A DNA stretch of 64,000 nucleotides from Phycisphaerales bacterium. GTDB taxonomy: Bacteria; Planctomycetota; Phycisphaerae; UBA1845; Fen-1342. Every line of letters starts with the position of its first letter. Within the stretch, counting starts at the first letter, position 1. The DNA is taken from positions 3,348,001 to 3,412,000 of the forward strand of contig JADJXS010000001.1 of the NCBI GenBank assembly GCA_016710275.1, written 5' to 3'. The position numbers and the translations under genes are program-made. Positions 1-9,598 of this stretch are shown in pieces. The notes under the pieces are model-generated. The model had not been told where the DNA came from and ran no database searches. It worked only from the letters and a program-made list of their open reading frames with translations.

Positions 1-906
1 CGGGGCCTCGTTCAGCGACAACAGGCGTCCGGCCGCGTCATTGGCATATGCCAGCCGCCCCTCCGCGTCGATTCGCAGCACGCCGATCGGCAGCGCATCC
101 AGGATGGCCCGCGCTCCGTGCGATTGCATTGAGTGCATCGAGCCGACCACCGCCTGACGCGCCCGATGCCCGTCCAGTTCCTGCTGCATCCCGCGGATGA
201 ATTCGATCATCGAGTTCCAGGCCTCGGTCTCTGCCGTGGAACGCCCCTGCAGCGCCAGCAACTCGACGGATTGCTCGATTCCGGCGTGATAGGCCAGCAG
301 GTTTTCGCGGACGAACTGCAGCGTGCGCAGCCGCCGGTTCACGGCTCGATAGACGCCGGCGAATGTCAGCAGCGCGACGATCGCCACGCCGCCGGCGCCC
401 GACCAGCTCACCATGCTCAGCCAGGCGCCGCTCTCCGGAGAGAACACGACGACCAGGCGTCCGCTCCGCTCTCCGATCCTGATCGCGGACTCCAACTGCA
501 GCGCACCGGCAGGCACGTCCGCCGAACCGAAGGCGAATTCGCTGCGCTCCCCGTCGGCGACCGGCAGCCCCCCTGCCACCCGCAGCGTGCAGCGCTGGAC
601 GCCCGGCAGGTGCGTCGCATCGCGGATGCGGCGCTCGAGCGCTTCCGCTCCCAGCGCTCCCGCATCCGCCAATTGCTCCTCCAGCATCTTCATCACCGTG
701 GGTGCGCCGCGCGCCAGCGCCTTCCGCTCCTGCCCGGCCACCGCCTGGGTCAGCACAACGGTACAAGCCCCCAGCGCCGCGACCAGCAGCGTCGCCACCA
801 CCGCGCCGAACAGCGCCAGCGGCTCGCGCCGCAGCAGCGAACGATGTGCCGGAGTGGCCGTTCGCGCGGCACTTCCGGTCCTTGCCGACTGTTGAGGCGT
901 ACTCAT
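1..906 (-). CDS. Membrane PAS-domain sensor protein, partial (3' end outside window)
   Basis: The reading frame opens at an ATG at 906 and runs without a stop to base 1, so 302 N-terminal residues are visible and the C-terminus is missing. A first membrane segment lies near residues 29-50. An extracytoplasmic stretch of about 100 residues follows, then a second membrane segment around 165-185 and a helical linker. The visible end is a PAS domain start (ILDALPIGVLRID, then AYANDAAGRLL). This is the layout of a membrane sensor kinase or a PAS-controlled output protein. The catalytic part is off-window, so histidine kinase is an inference; a diguanylate cyclase or sigma-54 activator is possible. 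It diverges from the aminotransferase at 1290. Confidence 0.8.
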   Translation of the reverse strand, partial: MSTPQQSARTGSAARTATPAHRSLLRREPLALFGAVVATLLVAALGACTVVLTQAVAGQERKALARGAPTVMKMLEEQLADAGALGAEALERRIRDATHLPGVQRCTLRVAGGLPVADGERSEFAFGSADVPAGALQLESAIRIGERSGRLVVVFSPESGAWLSMVSWSGAGGVAIVALLTFAGVYRAVNRRLRTLQFVRENLLAYHAGIEQSVELLALQGRSTAETEAWNSMIEFIRGMQQELDGHRARQAVVGSMHSMQSHGARAILDALPIGVLRIDAEGRLAYANDAAGRLLSLNEAP

Positions 907-1289
907 CGTGCGGTAGTCTCCCCTGCGTGTATCGAGTGATTGCCCCCCGCACTTCGTCTGCGCCGACGGCCAAAGGCAGACCCGCCACGCGCGCCCGTTG
1001 CGCAAACGCTCGATCAAACCCGGCTTTCCGATAATGCCGACGCCCGCGGAGGAAGGAAGTCGGCGACTATCGGCGGCGCCGGGGCGCGGGTGAACTCGGC
1101 TCCCGTGTCGGGCCATCCCCGGCCGCGGACCCGCGCACGACCGCGCGTCCGCAAACGCTCGCCCGACGCCGTCCCCCCGGCTATAACAGCCCGCGCGGCG
1201 CGTGGTCGGACCGCCCCTCGCCGTCAGCCCGGTAACCCCGTTCCATCACGGGAAACCAAGGGTGAATCACCCGTCATGCTGAGACCTGA
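907..1289. other. Divergent intergenic region, no gene seen
   Basis: This 383-bp spacer lies between the leftward sensor gene and the rightward aminotransferase. Open frames here have the composition of GC-rich shadow frames and no ribosome binding site. A TATAAC at 1182-1187 could be a -10 element for the aminotransferase, but no convincing -35 lies upstream. A small palindrome (GGGTG-aat-CACCC, 1260-1272) sits just before the start codon. Confidence 0.4.
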
Positions 1290-2468
1290 ATGAACGTGCG
1301 AATCTCGAAGATGCTGGCCACGCTCGCGCCGTCGGCGACGCTGGCCGTCGCGGAGCGGGCGGCGGCCCTGCGGGCCGAGGGCAAGAGCGTCGTGGACTTT
1401 TCCGCGGGGCAGCCCGATTTCGATACGCCCGCTCACATCAAAGCGGCCGTCGGCAAGGCACTGGAGGCGGGAGATACGAAATACCCCAGCCCGGTTTCCG
1501 GCAAGACCGCGCTGCGCGAAGCGATCTGCACCTATTACCGTCATCACGCAGGCGTTTCCTACGAACCCGCCCAGGTGGTCGTCACGGTCGGGGCCAAGGA
1601 TGCGCTGCACCTCGCCTTTGCGTCGCTGCTCGACCCCGGCGATGAAGTCATCATTCCCGCCCCGTACTGGGTGAGCTATCCCGAGCAGGTACGGCTCTTC
1701 GGCGGCGTGCCGGTGATCCTGCACGATGGTGTGAAAAGCGGCGGACTGATCACGCCGGCCGCGCTGCGGGCCGCCATCACGCCGCGCACCCGTGCATTCG
1801 TCTTCAGCAGCCCTTCCAACCCCAGCGGCGCAACCTACCGGCGGGATGAACTGGACGCACTGGCGGCCGTGCTGCGCGAGCACGACATCCTCGCGATCAG
1901 CGACGAGCTGTATCACCGGCTCGTCTTTGACGGCAATCCCAGCGCCAGCCTGGCCGCCTGCAAAGGCATGATCGATCGAACCCTGACCGTCAACGGCCTC
2001 AGCAAGACCTACGCCATGACCGGCTGGCGGCTCGGGTTCGCCTGTGGCCCCCGGCCGCTGGTCGCAGCGATGGCGCGCCTGCAAGGGCAGACAACGACCG
2101 GCGCCGCCAGCTTCATTCAGACGGCCGCGATCACGGCCCTGCTCGGCGACCAGACCTGCGTCGACGAAATGCGCGCCGCCTATCGCGAACGCTGCGAAGT
2201 AATGTTCTCCGCCCTGCGAAGAATCCCCGGCGTGCAATGCGAGCGACCCACCGGCGCGTACTACTGCTTCCCCGACGTCTCCGGCACTTTCGAGCGGCTG
2301 GGCGTCAGAGACGCGGACGCTTTCGCCGGCCGGCTGCTGGACCTGGCGCATGTTGCGGTCGTTTCAGGCAGCGCCTTCGGCTGCCACACACACGTGCGAC
2401 TGAGCTTTGCGACGAGCCGCGACGTAGTGGAAGAGGGGATGTCGCGGATCGTTCGGGCGCTGAGCTGA
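1290..2468 (+). CDS. Pyridoxal-phosphate aminotransferase, class I (aspartate-type)
   Basis: This 392-residue protein has the normal length for fold-type I aminotransferases such as AspB/AspC. The N-terminus carries FSAGQPDFDTP, which usually closes over the substrate. SNPSGAT stands for the NPTG loop. The PLP-binding lysine sits in LSKTYAMTGWRLG, and the substrate carboxylate arginine is likely in HVRLSFA near the C-terminus. It probably transfers an amino group between aspartate (or an aromatic amino acid) and 2-oxoglutarate in the cytoplasm. Substrate cannot be fixed from sequence alone, so no symbol is given. It appears monocistronic; the next gene starts 128 bp later and belongs to a regulatory pair. 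Confidence 0.93.
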   Translation: MNVRISKMLATLAPSATLAVAERAAALRAEGKSVVDFSAGQPDFDTPAHIKAAVGKALEAGDTKYPSPVSGKTALREAICTYYRHHAGVSYEPAQVVVTVGAKDALHLAFASLLDPGDEVIIPAPYWVSYPEQVRLFGGVPVILHDGVKSGGLITPAALRAAITPRTRAFVFSSPSNPSGATYRRDELDALAAVLREHDILAISDELYHRLVFDGNPSASLAACKGMIDRTLTVNGLSKTYAMTGWRLGFACGPRPLVAAMARLQGQTTTGAASFIQTAAITALLGDQTCVDEMRAAYRERCEVMFSALRRIPGVQCERPTGAYYCFPDVSGTFERLGVRDADAFAGRLLDLAHVAVVSGSAFGCHTHVRLSFATSRDVVEEGMSRIVRALS

Positions 2469-2596
2469 TCCTTGGCCGAAGGACCGATAATCCAGCGCGG
2501 GTCGGCCATTCAGAAAGCCCCTGCCGGAACAGGCGAATCCTCACGGGAGTTCGGGAACTCCGGACGGACTTGCGCTTCCAACATCCGTAGCGCGGC

Positions 2597-3205
2597 ATGA
2601 ATCGCGATCAGCCGGACACGCATGCGAACGAGTCAGACCTGGTGCGCCGTGCGCAGCGCGGCGACGCCGCCGCGGTTGCGCAGCTTGTGTCGCGCTACCA
2701 GGATCGCGTGTTCAACACCTGCGTTCGCCTGTGCGGGAACCAGGCGGACGCGCTGGATCTGGCACAGACGACGTTTCTTCGCGCGCTGGAAGCATTGCCG
2801 GAATTCCGTGCGGGCAGCGGCTTTTTCACGTGGCTGTACCGCATCGCGGTCAATCAATTCATCGCCCGCCGGCGCGGAGAGCGCCGCCGCTCGGACTTGC
2901 TGGCCGAGCACATTCGAAATGACGCGCGGCGCCGGCTGACGGAAAGCCCAGGGGCGGACCCCGTCGAGGCGGCACAGCAGCGCGAATTGGTCGCGCGGGT
3001 GCAGCGGGCGCTGCTGCAACTGGACGAGGAATTCCGCATCGCGGTCGTGCTGCGCGACGTGGACGGGCTGGACTACGACGAAATCGCCGAGGTGACGCAG
3101 ACACCCATCGGCACCGTCAAGAGCCGGATTCACCGGGGCCGCTCGATGTTGCGTGAGATCATCGCGGCCGAATCAGGGAGAACCATTGGACGCGCGTCGG
3201 TGTAG
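2597..3205 (+). CDS. ECF-type RNA polymerase sigma factor
   Basis: This 202-residue protein has the two-domain ECF layout. Region 2 lies around residues 20-95 (ALDLAQTTFLRALE, then GSGFFTWLYRIAVNQF). A short linker follows, then region 4 around 135-190 with DYDEIAEVTQTPIGTVKSRI, the helix-turn-helix that reads the -35 element. It directs core RNA polymerase to a dedicated promoter set. The start of the downstream anti-sigma gene overlaps its 3' end, which supports translational coupling and control by that partner. Confidence 0.95.
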   Translation: MNRDQPDTHANESDLVRRAQRGDAAAVAQLVSRYQDRVFNTCVRLCGNQADALDLAQTTFLRALEALPEFRAGSGFFTWLYRIAVNQFIARRRGERRRSDLLAEHIRNDARRRLTESPGADPVEAAQQRELVARVQRALLQLDEEFRIAVVLRDVDGLDYDEIAEVTQTPIGTVKSRIHRGRSMLREIIAAESGRTIGRASV

Positions 3206-5105
3206 CGGGTTTGAGGCCGATCTGTCGGCATGGCTGGACGGCGAATTGCCGCCGCAGCGCGAGGCGGAGCTGCGCGCCCATCTCGACGACTGTCACGCCT
3301 GCCGCGCGCTGGCCGAAGACCTGCGCCGAACCAGCCGCATGCTCGCCGATCTGCCGGTCGCGGCCGCGCCGCCGGGGCTGCTGGAGCGCGTCCTGCGAGA
3401 GGCCGGTTCGGCGCAGCCGCCCCGATCACACCCCGCAATCCGGCGCACACTGTGGCTGCGCGTCTTGCAGGTCTCCGCCTCCGCCGCTGCGCTGCTGATC
3501 ACCGCCGTGGCCGCCCGTACGTTCTGGCTCCAACCGGTGAACGCCCCCATAACCGCCCCGGCTTCGCCGCCTGCAATTGGCCAGACAGACCCGCGGCGCG
3601 ATGCACTTGCGGACTCAGCCGGTGCCGCAGGCGGCGGAATCCTGGGAGCGATTAGCGGTAAGCCCGATGTCCTCGAAGCGGGGGCCTCCGTCGCAGGCAG
3701 ACGCGGCTCACCCGGAGGAATGCCCACGACGGGCGAATTCCCGGCCGAGTATCAGCCCGGCACGGCGACCGACGCGCTGGCGGTGCGCCCTCCGCCCGCA
3801 GCGCCGAGCGCTGGCGATTCCGGTGTAGCGGTCGGACTCGCCATCCCACCCGCTGACACTGGCAGCAGGCCATCTTCTAACCACGATGCGGCAGTGGAGA
3901 CTGCTCGCGGCGCAGATGCGGTCGACCGACACTCATACGCATGGTCAAGTTCAACTCCGCCATCCGGGCAAGCTCCGATCGAAAGCACATCCGGGCAAGG
4001 CGAGCCGGCCCTCGCCGACGTCGCACTGACCGTAATCGCGGCCAATCAGGACGAATACGCGCGCGCTGCTTCCATCGTCCGCCAGTGGGAAACCGCTTTG
4101 TCCGCCGCGGATTCCGACAGTGTGATCGTTACAGCACGGTACATGGCGGTACCGATGAACGTCGTGACCAAAGAGGGAGTGCATCGGGAGGAAGACGGAG
4201 GCGTGGCAGTCGCGGGACAGAGGATCGACCGCTCCACGCGCGCCAGCTCCGTTCGCGCGTTCATGAACGATCTTCAGAGCGCGGGACTCGAAAGCGTCCG
4301 GGTCGACATCAGCGCCGAGTTGCCGGTCGTCGCCCAGGTCTCGGAAGCGCTGCACGGCAACCCCACAAGCGCCGACAGCCTTGCCGCACGCCCCGATGAC
4401 CGGGACTCCGCGGCGCAGGCAGTTGGCCAATCGGCGGACTCTGATGCGCCGGACGCCGCGCGAACGGACTTGGAAGTCACACCGCCGGACTTCGGCGGCG
4501 TAGTCGTTGGCCACGGTCGGACTGCACCGCCGCCGCGCGACGAGTTGCCGCCTCCCACGTCGGCTGCGGCCGCAACGGGATCTAGTGCTCCGCCGACCAA
4601 GGGTCCGCAGGGGAAGAGCGCGGGCGGACCTGCGGCCGCTCGAGAGCGGGCGAGCGGCCGTGGCGGGCTGGCTCAGACGGACGGTCCGAAAGCCGCGCCG
4701 CAACCTGCGTCGGCAGCGCCGGCGGCATCCAGAATCGACAAGACCGCCGTCGCTCCGGCGCCGCAAAATGACCAGGATTCTCCAAAAGCCGACGACGATA
4801 CCGCGACGCCAACGGACCCCGCTGCATGGAAGGCCGTAGCCGAGCGCCTGCGAACGGCCGCGGACATCGGGGCACGCGTCGCGGATGCGGCCAGCCAGTC
4901 ATTCCGCGGCCTGTTCGGCGTTTCCGCGGTGCCCGTACCCCGTGCGCCGACGGCGAAGGCTGGTGATTCTGATGCTGCCACCGCGGCCGACCCGATCCTG
5001 CGGCTGCGCGTGGTGCTGATCCCCCCGCCCGCCGGCGCCCCCTCTGATTTGCCCTCTACCCAGCCGGCCCCCGCCCCCGCGCCTCCCGTCCCCGGCAGTC
5101 CGTAG
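3186..5105 (+). CDS. Zinc-binding anti-sigma factor with long extracytoplasmic region
   Basis: I place the start at the TTG at 3186, five bases after an AGGGAG at 3175-3180. This gives 639 residues and a 20-bp overlap with the sigma gene; an upstream ATG at 3153 in the same frame would add 11 residues without a clear ribosome site. The first 55 residues form a zinc anti-sigma domain with HLDDCHAC (HxxxCxxC). A single membrane helix follows around residues 95-120. The rest, over 500 residues, is Ala/Pro/Ser-rich and low in complexity, with a more ordered patch near 275-400 (VALTVIAANQDEY onward). It should hold the sigma factor at the membrane and release it on an envelope signal. The outer region is unusually long for the family. 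Confidence 0.85.
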   Translation: MDARRCSGFEADLSAWLDGELPPQREAELRAHLDDCHACRALAEDLRRTSRMLADLPVAAAPPGLLERVLREAGSAQPPRSHPAIRRTLWLRVLQVSASAAALLITAVAARTFWLQPVNAPITAPASPPAIGQTDPRRDALADSAGAAGGGILGAISGKPDVLEAGASVAGRRGSPGGMPTTGEFPAEYQPGTATDALAVRPPPAAPSAGDSGVAVGLAIPPADTGSRPSSNHDAAVETARGADAVDRHSYAWSSSTPPSGQAPIESTSGQGEPALADVALTVIAANQDEYARAASIVRQWETALSAADSDSVIVTARYMAVPMNVVTKEGVHREEDGGVAVAGQRIDRSTRASSVRAFMNDLQSAGLESVRVDISAELPVVAQVSEALHGNPTSADSLAARPDDRDSAAQAVGQSADSDAPDAARTDLEVTPPDFGGVVVGHGRTAPPPRDELPPPTSAAAATGSSAPPTKGPQGKSAGGPAAARERASGRGGLAQTDGPKAAPQPASAAPAASRIDKTAVAPAPQNDQDSPKADDDTATPTDPAAWKAVAERLRTAADIGARVADAASQSFRGLFGVSAVPVPRAPTAKAGDSDAATAADPILRLRVVLIPPPAGAPSDLPSTQPAPAPAPPVPGSP

Positions 5106-5226
5106 GCGCACACCGCGACCAGTTCTTGGCCGCGCGCGATCAAAGGCGAAATTTGGCGACAAAAGGCGCTATTTTCGCCTTGTTCGGCGCGTTGCACAGC
5201 AAGCGCGCATTTTCAATACATCGGGT

Positions 5227-6324
5227 TCAGCGCCGGATCGGCACGATGATGTCGAATCGCGCGCCGCGCCCGGGAATATTGTGCGCCGTAATCGTCCCCC
5301 CCATTTCCCCCACCAGCCCGTGCACGACCGCCAGCCCCAGCCCCGACTTTCCGGACTCGCCGCAGCCCAACTGCGCCTTGGTCGAGCGGAACGGCTCGAA
5401 GAGGTGATCCATGTCTTCCTTGGGAATACCGCCGCCCGTGTCGCCGATGGAGAGGCCCAGGTGCTGATCGTCCCGGCGGACGATCATCACGGTGAGCGTT
5501 CCGCCGCTGCGCATGGCGTCGGTCGCGTTGTCCACGAGGTTTCGCAGCACAATCATCAGGTGCTCGCGGACAATCGGCGTGACCGGCGCCCGCTCCCAGT
5601 CCACCAGCAGCCGGATGCTCCGAGCGCTCAGCGCCGGCTCCTCTTCGTCGAAGAAGTACAGCACCGTCTCCGTGAAGTCGGCCAGGTCAAAGCTGCGGTG
5701 ATCCCCCTGCGCAAACGCCAGCAACTGCTGCGTCAGCGCCGCTCCGCGCGAGACTGCGTCCCCCGCGCGGGCCAGCGCGCGGCGCATCGCGGCCACGGTC
5801 GAGAGATTGGTCGTGTACTCGATGCTGGTGGCGATGCTGCACAGCAGGTTGTTGAAGTGATGCGCCACCGCCCCCGACAGCGCCCCCAGCGAACCGAGCC
5901 GCTCATGCCGCTTGGCCTCGCGCTCCAGCCGCACGCGCAGCGTAATGTCGCGGAACCACACCCCCATCCCCCGAAAGACCTCGTCCGCGTCGATCATGGC
6001 TGTCACATACACGGCAAACCAGATCGGGTCGTCGTCCGTCCCGCCGAGTCGCACCTTGATCTCGAAAGGCTCCGCCGCCGTCATGCAGCGCTGCGCGCGC
6101 TCGCGGAACGAATCGCGGTCCTCCTGGGGGATCAGGGTCGCCACGTCCGCCCCCACCGCCAGCGCGCCCGACTCGCCGAAGAGCCGCGTCGCGGCGGCAT
6201 TCCACGACACGATCCGCGCCTGCGCATCGCAGGCGAGAATCGCCAGGCCGGCGCTCTGGAAGAGGCTCTCCAGAACGTCGCCGTCCAGTCGCGGAGCAGT
6301 GCTAGGGTCGGTCGTCGGCGGCAT
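5227..6324 (-). CDS. PAS-domain histidine kinase (soluble)
   Basis: This 365-residue protein has no membrane segment. An N-terminal PAS domain (about 14-130) includes AGLAILACDAQARIVSWN and a C-terminal cap with GMGVWFRDIT. The phosphoacceptor helix reads GAVAHHFNNLL. The HATPase domain shows the N box NLVDNATDAM, the G1 box GDTGGGIPKEDM and the G2 box GKSGLGLAVVHGL. It would autophosphorylate on histidine and pass phosphate to an unidentified response regulator; none is encoded nearby. Its start overlaps the stop of the upstream lipoprotein gene by 23 bp, so the two are probably co-transcribed. Confidence 0.93.
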   Translation of the reverse strand: MPPTTDPSTAPRLDGDVLESLFQSAGLAILACDAQARIVSWNAAATRLFGESGALAVGADVATLIPQEDRDSFRERAQRCMTAAEPFEIKVRLGGTDDDPIWFAVYVTAMIDADEVFRGMGVWFRDITLRVRLEREAKRHERLGSLGALSGAVAHHFNNLLCSIATSIEYTTNLSTVAAMRRALARAGDAVSRGAALTQQLLAFAQGDHRSFDLADFTETVLYFFDEEEPALSARSIRLLVDWERAPVTPIVREHLMIVLRNLVDNATDAMRSGGTLTVMIVRRDDQHLGLSIGDTGGGIPKEDMDHLFEPFRSTKAQLGCGESGKSGLGLAVVHGLVGEMGGTITAHNIPGRGARFDIIVPIRR

Positions 6325-7264
6325 ATCTCACTTCAGGCTTCAGGAACACATACGAATCATAGCGCCGTGCCTGGATTTCCTCCGAGAGCATGATGCGGCC
6401 GATCAGCCCGTACAACCGGGACTGCTCTCCCGGCGCGATCACCACGAATTCCCCGTCCTCCAGCGGAACGCTCAACCCCGCCGCCGGGAAGCGCTGCCCG
6501 CGATACCGCGGCACCTCCATCATGCCGCGCTCGGTCTGCACCCACTGCATCTCCTCGATCTGCTGGCGCACCTCGGGCACGATGTGCAGGTGAACCCGGC
6601 TCCGCTCGCGCGGATCCAGCAGGCACATCAGTTGCAGCACGTTGCGGCTCTGCACAAACGTCCCGCCGCTGAGAATGCCGTCGGCCTCCACGCTGAACAC
6701 GGTCTGCTCGCGCGGCGCCGTGTCCATTTCAAGCCCCAGCAGGTAGGCGGGCGGGATGCGGACCGGCTCCCACGGGTTCGAGCGCGCGCCCTCCACCGCG
6801 TTGAGCGCCACCTGCACCGGCTCCCACCACTCCACCCGTCCGACGCCGATGCGCAGGCCGTTGCGCCGCAGGCGCTGCGACGTGCCGGCATCCAGCACGT
6901 CCTCGCGCAGGTGGTTCCAGATCTTCCCCGCCGACTCGCTCTGCGCCGCGGGCACCTGCACGAGGAGAATGCGCAGAAAAATCTCCGCTACCGGGAGCAC
7001 CGGGCGGATCGTCGCCGCGGCCGCCTGCGGCTCGGGGGTGCGCGAACCGAAGGCCGCGCCGGCCTCCGCCATGGGGGATGGCTCCGTCGGCCGATCGGCA
7101 GGCGGAATCTCGCTGCATGCTCCGATCGAAACCGACGCCGCCAGCGCGAGACTCATCGCGACAAGCGCGCCACGGCGCGGAACTGCGCCCTTCCGCGCGG
7201 CCGCGGGAGCAACCCGGTTGCCGCGCTGCAGCGAAGGACCGTCCGATTGGGAGCGACTCGGCAT
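6302..7264 (-). CDS. Hypothetical lipoprotein
   Basis: The start at 7264 gives 320 residues; a longer frame to 7552 exists but its extra residues look non-coding. The N-terminus has a basic stretch, a hydrophobic core and the lipobox SIGACS, so the mature protein should be lipid-anchored. The mature part has no motif I recognise. It includes VLPVAEIFLRILLVQVPA and, toward the end, a regular beta-rich stretch (VHLHIVPEVRQQI, FVVIAPGEQSRLYGLIG). It overlaps the histidine kinase start by 23 bp, suggesting a linked envelope role, possibly as sensor partner; that is speculation. Confidence 0.8.
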   Translation of the reverse strand: MPSRSQSDGPSLQRGNRVAPAAARKGAVPRRGALVAMSLALAASVSIGACSEIPPADRPTEPSPMAEAGAAFGSRTPEPQAAAATIRPVLPVAEIFLRILLVQVPAAQSESAGKIWNHLREDVLDAGTSQRLRRNGLRIGVGRVEWWEPVQVALNAVEGARSNPWEPVRIPPAYLLGLEMDTAPREQTVFSVEADGILSGGTFVQSRNVLQLMCLLDPRERSRVHLHIVPEVRQQIEEMQWVQTERGMMEVPRYRGQRFPAAGLSVPLEDGEFVVIAPGEQSRLYGLIGRIMLSEEIQARRYDSYVFLKPEVRYAADDRP

Positions 7265-7697
7265 GGAGGAATGAACCGCTCGGGCGCGCCAGGCGCCGAC
7301 GCGCCCCTGCGCCGCGACCGACCGCCCGGCCCACGCGGGCCATCCGTCGGGCGCTGGAACCTCGAACCCCGCAATCAGTCTAGCCTTCAGGGGGGACCGA
7401 CTGCAAATCCCCGCATTTCGATCAGCCGTGCGGCCACTACTGACCGCACGGCAGCATTCCGCAGTATTAGGACTCTGCTCCGCTCCGCCAATCCGCCGCC
7501 CCGCCGCTCGCTCGGACAGTCGCCGATCCGCTTCTCCCTCATCCGGCTGCACGTCCGTCGTCCGTCAATCTACCGAGCGCCCGGCGCAACGGCCGGCGGG
7601 TCGCGGTTATAATCGCGGGGCTGCGGTACGCGGGCCGGCGCCCGCCCTGCGCCGCCGGTCTCGACCCCGCAGGGGGTTTTTCGGTTCAGGGAATCGG
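7265..7697. promoter_or_regulatory. Divergent intergenic region with -10-like TATAAT upstream of lepA
   Basis: This 433-bp spacer separates the leftward lipoprotein from lepA. A perfect TATAAT lies at 7608-7613, about 85 bp before the lepA start, but the matching -35 position (7585-7590, CGCAAC) is poor. Just upstream of lepA is a short hairpin (CCCC-gca-GGGG, 7665-7675) followed by a T run at 7677-7681, which looks like a small leader terminator or attenuator. The lepA ribosome site AGGGA follows at 7688-7692. The rest holds no gene I can support. Confidence 0.45.
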
Positions 7698-9494
7698 ATG
7701 GATCCGTCTCGCATTCGCAATTTCTCGATCGTCGCCCACATCGACCACGGCAAGTCCACGCTTGCCGACCGCCTGTTGCAGATGTCGGGTGCGGTGGCCG
7801 AGCGCGACATGCGCGAACAGTTGCTCGACTCGATGGACCTGGAGCGCGAGCGCGGCATCACGATCAAGGCCTCCGCCGTCACCCTCGACATCCGCATCGA
7901 CGGCGAGCCGTACATGTTCAACCTGATTGACACGCCCGGCCACGTGGACTTCCACTACGAAGTGTCGCGGGCGCTGGCGGCCTGCGAAGGGGCGCTGCTG
8001 GTCGTGGACGCGACGCAGGGCGTCCAGGCCCAGACCGTCGCCAACGCCTACGCCGCGGTCAACGGCAACCTCGAGATCATCCCGGTCGTCAACAAGATCG
8101 ACCTGCCGGGAGCGCGCGCGGAGGACGCCGCCATCGAGGTCGAACACGTCCTGGGCATCGACGCGACGCACGTGCAGTTCGTCAGCGCCAAGAGCGGCGT
8201 CGGAATCGACGAGCTGATGCGCGCCATCACGCGCGTGCTGCCACCGCCGCGCGGCGACGCGGCCGCCCCGCTCCAAGCGCTCGTCTTCGATTCGGTCTAC
8301 GACGACTATCGCGGCGTGATCTGCTACGTCCGCGTCTTCAACGGCGCCATCCGCAAAGGGCAGAAGGTGCTGCTCATGGGGCGCGCGCGGCACTACGTCA
8401 TCACCGAACTGGGCAAGATGCGCCCGCAGATGACGGCCGTCGGACAGCTCTCCGCCGGCGAAGTCGGCTACATGGTGGCGAACATCAAGTCGCTCCAGGA
8501 CGTGACCGTCGGCGACACCGTGACCGACGCCGTAAACCCCGCGCAGCAGCCGCTTCCCGGCTATGAGCCGCCGCGGCAGATGGTCTTCTGCGATTTCTAC
8601 CCCGCCGGCGGCGAGGACTACACCGAGCTGCGCGAGGCCCTCAACAAACTCAGCCTCAACGACGCCTCTTTCACGTTCGAGCCGGAGCACAGCGACGCAC
8701 TCGGCTTCGGCTTCCGCTGCGGCTTTCTCGGCCTGCTGCACATGGACATCATCCAGGAGCGGCTGGCGCGCGAATGCGGCGTGGAGGTCGTGCAGACCGC
8801 GCCGAGCGTGACCTACGAAGTGCTCCAGACCGACGGCGTGGTGGTCCGCGTCGATTCCGCCGGTGATCTGCCCCCGGCCGACAAGATCGAGGAAATCCGC
8901 GAGCCGATCGTCGAAACGCAGATCATCCTGCCCGCCGATTGCGTCGGCGGCATCATGCAGCTCTGCGAGTTGCGCCGCGGCACGTTCAAGCGCACCGAGT
9001 ACCTCTCGCCGACGCGCGTCATGCTGACCTACGAACTGCCCTTCGGCGAAATCCTCTATGACTTCTACGACAAGCTCAAGAGCATCACCCGCGGCTACGG
9101 CACGATGGACTATCACCCCGTCCGCTTCCAGCCCGACCAGCTCGTGAAAATGGACATCCTCGTCAACGGCGTGCCGGTGGACGCGCTCTCGGTCATCGTC
9201 CACCGCGAGAACGCCGAGCGCCGCGGCCGAAAGGTGATCTCCCGGCTGCGCGAGGAAATCGAGCGACATCAGTTCGAGATTCCGCTCCAGGCCGCCATCG
9301 GCGGCAAGGTCATCGCCCGCGAAACCATCAAGGCTGTCCGTAAGGACGTGCTCGCAAAATGCTACGGCGGCGACGTCACCCGCAAGCGCAAGCTGCTCGA
9401 GAAGCAGAAAGAGGGCAAAAAGCGCATGAAGACGGTCGGACGCGTCGATATCCCCCAGAAGGCGTTCATGGCCGTGCTTGAGCCGGAGGATTAA
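7698..9494 (+). CDS. lepA: Elongation factor 4 (LepA GTPase)
   Basis: The start at 7698 follows AGGGA and gives 598 residues, the normal length for EF-4. The frame stays open further upstream, but that part does not resemble the family. The GTPase domain shows AHIDHGKST (P loop), DTPGHVDF (G3) and NKIDL (G4). Later domains match EF-G-like domains III and V. The LepA-specific C-terminal domain carries MKTVGRVDIPQKAF near the end. It acts on ribosomes, where it has been linked to back-translocation and to subunit biogenesis. Confidence 0.98.
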   Translation: MDPSRIRNFSIVAHIDHGKSTLADRLLQMSGAVAERDMREQLLDSMDLERERGITIKASAVTLDIRIDGEPYMFNLIDTPGHVDFHYEVSRALAACEGALLVVDATQGVQAQTVANAYAAVNGNLEIIPVVNKIDLPGARAEDAAIEVEHVLGIDATHVQFVSAKSGVGIDELMRAITRVLPPPRGDAAAPLQALVFDSVYDDYRGVICYVRVFNGAIRKGQKVLLMGRARHYVITELGKMRPQMTAVGQLSAGEVGYMVANIKSLQDVTVGDTVTDAVNPAQQPLPGYEPPRQMVFCDFYPAGGEDYTELREALNKLSLNDASFTFEPEHSDALGFGFRCGFLGLLHMDIIQERLARECGVEVVQTAPSVTYEVLQTDGVVVRVDSAGDLPPADKIEEIREPIVETQIILPADCVGGIMQLCELRRGTFKRTEYLSPTRVMLTYELPFGEILYDFYDKLKSITRGYGTMDYHPVRFQPDQLVKMDILVNGVPVDALSVIVHRENAERRGRKVISRLREEIERHQFEIPLQAAIGGKVIARETIKAVRKDVLAKCYGGDVTRKRKLLEKQKEGKKRMKTVGRVDIPQKAFMAVLEPED

Positions 9495-9598
9495 CCGGAG
9501 CGACCCGCCCCGCGCACCCCGGTAGCCCGCCGCGAGCGCGCCGGCAGCCCCGCCCGCCGCGAAACCCCCTTCTGCAACCCTCGACGCACCGGTGACGC

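Noticed and set aside
38..988. Long leftward frame starting upstream of the sensor gene
   Set aside because: It is an out-of-frame shadow; the true sensor frame opens at 906 and has membrane and PAS features.
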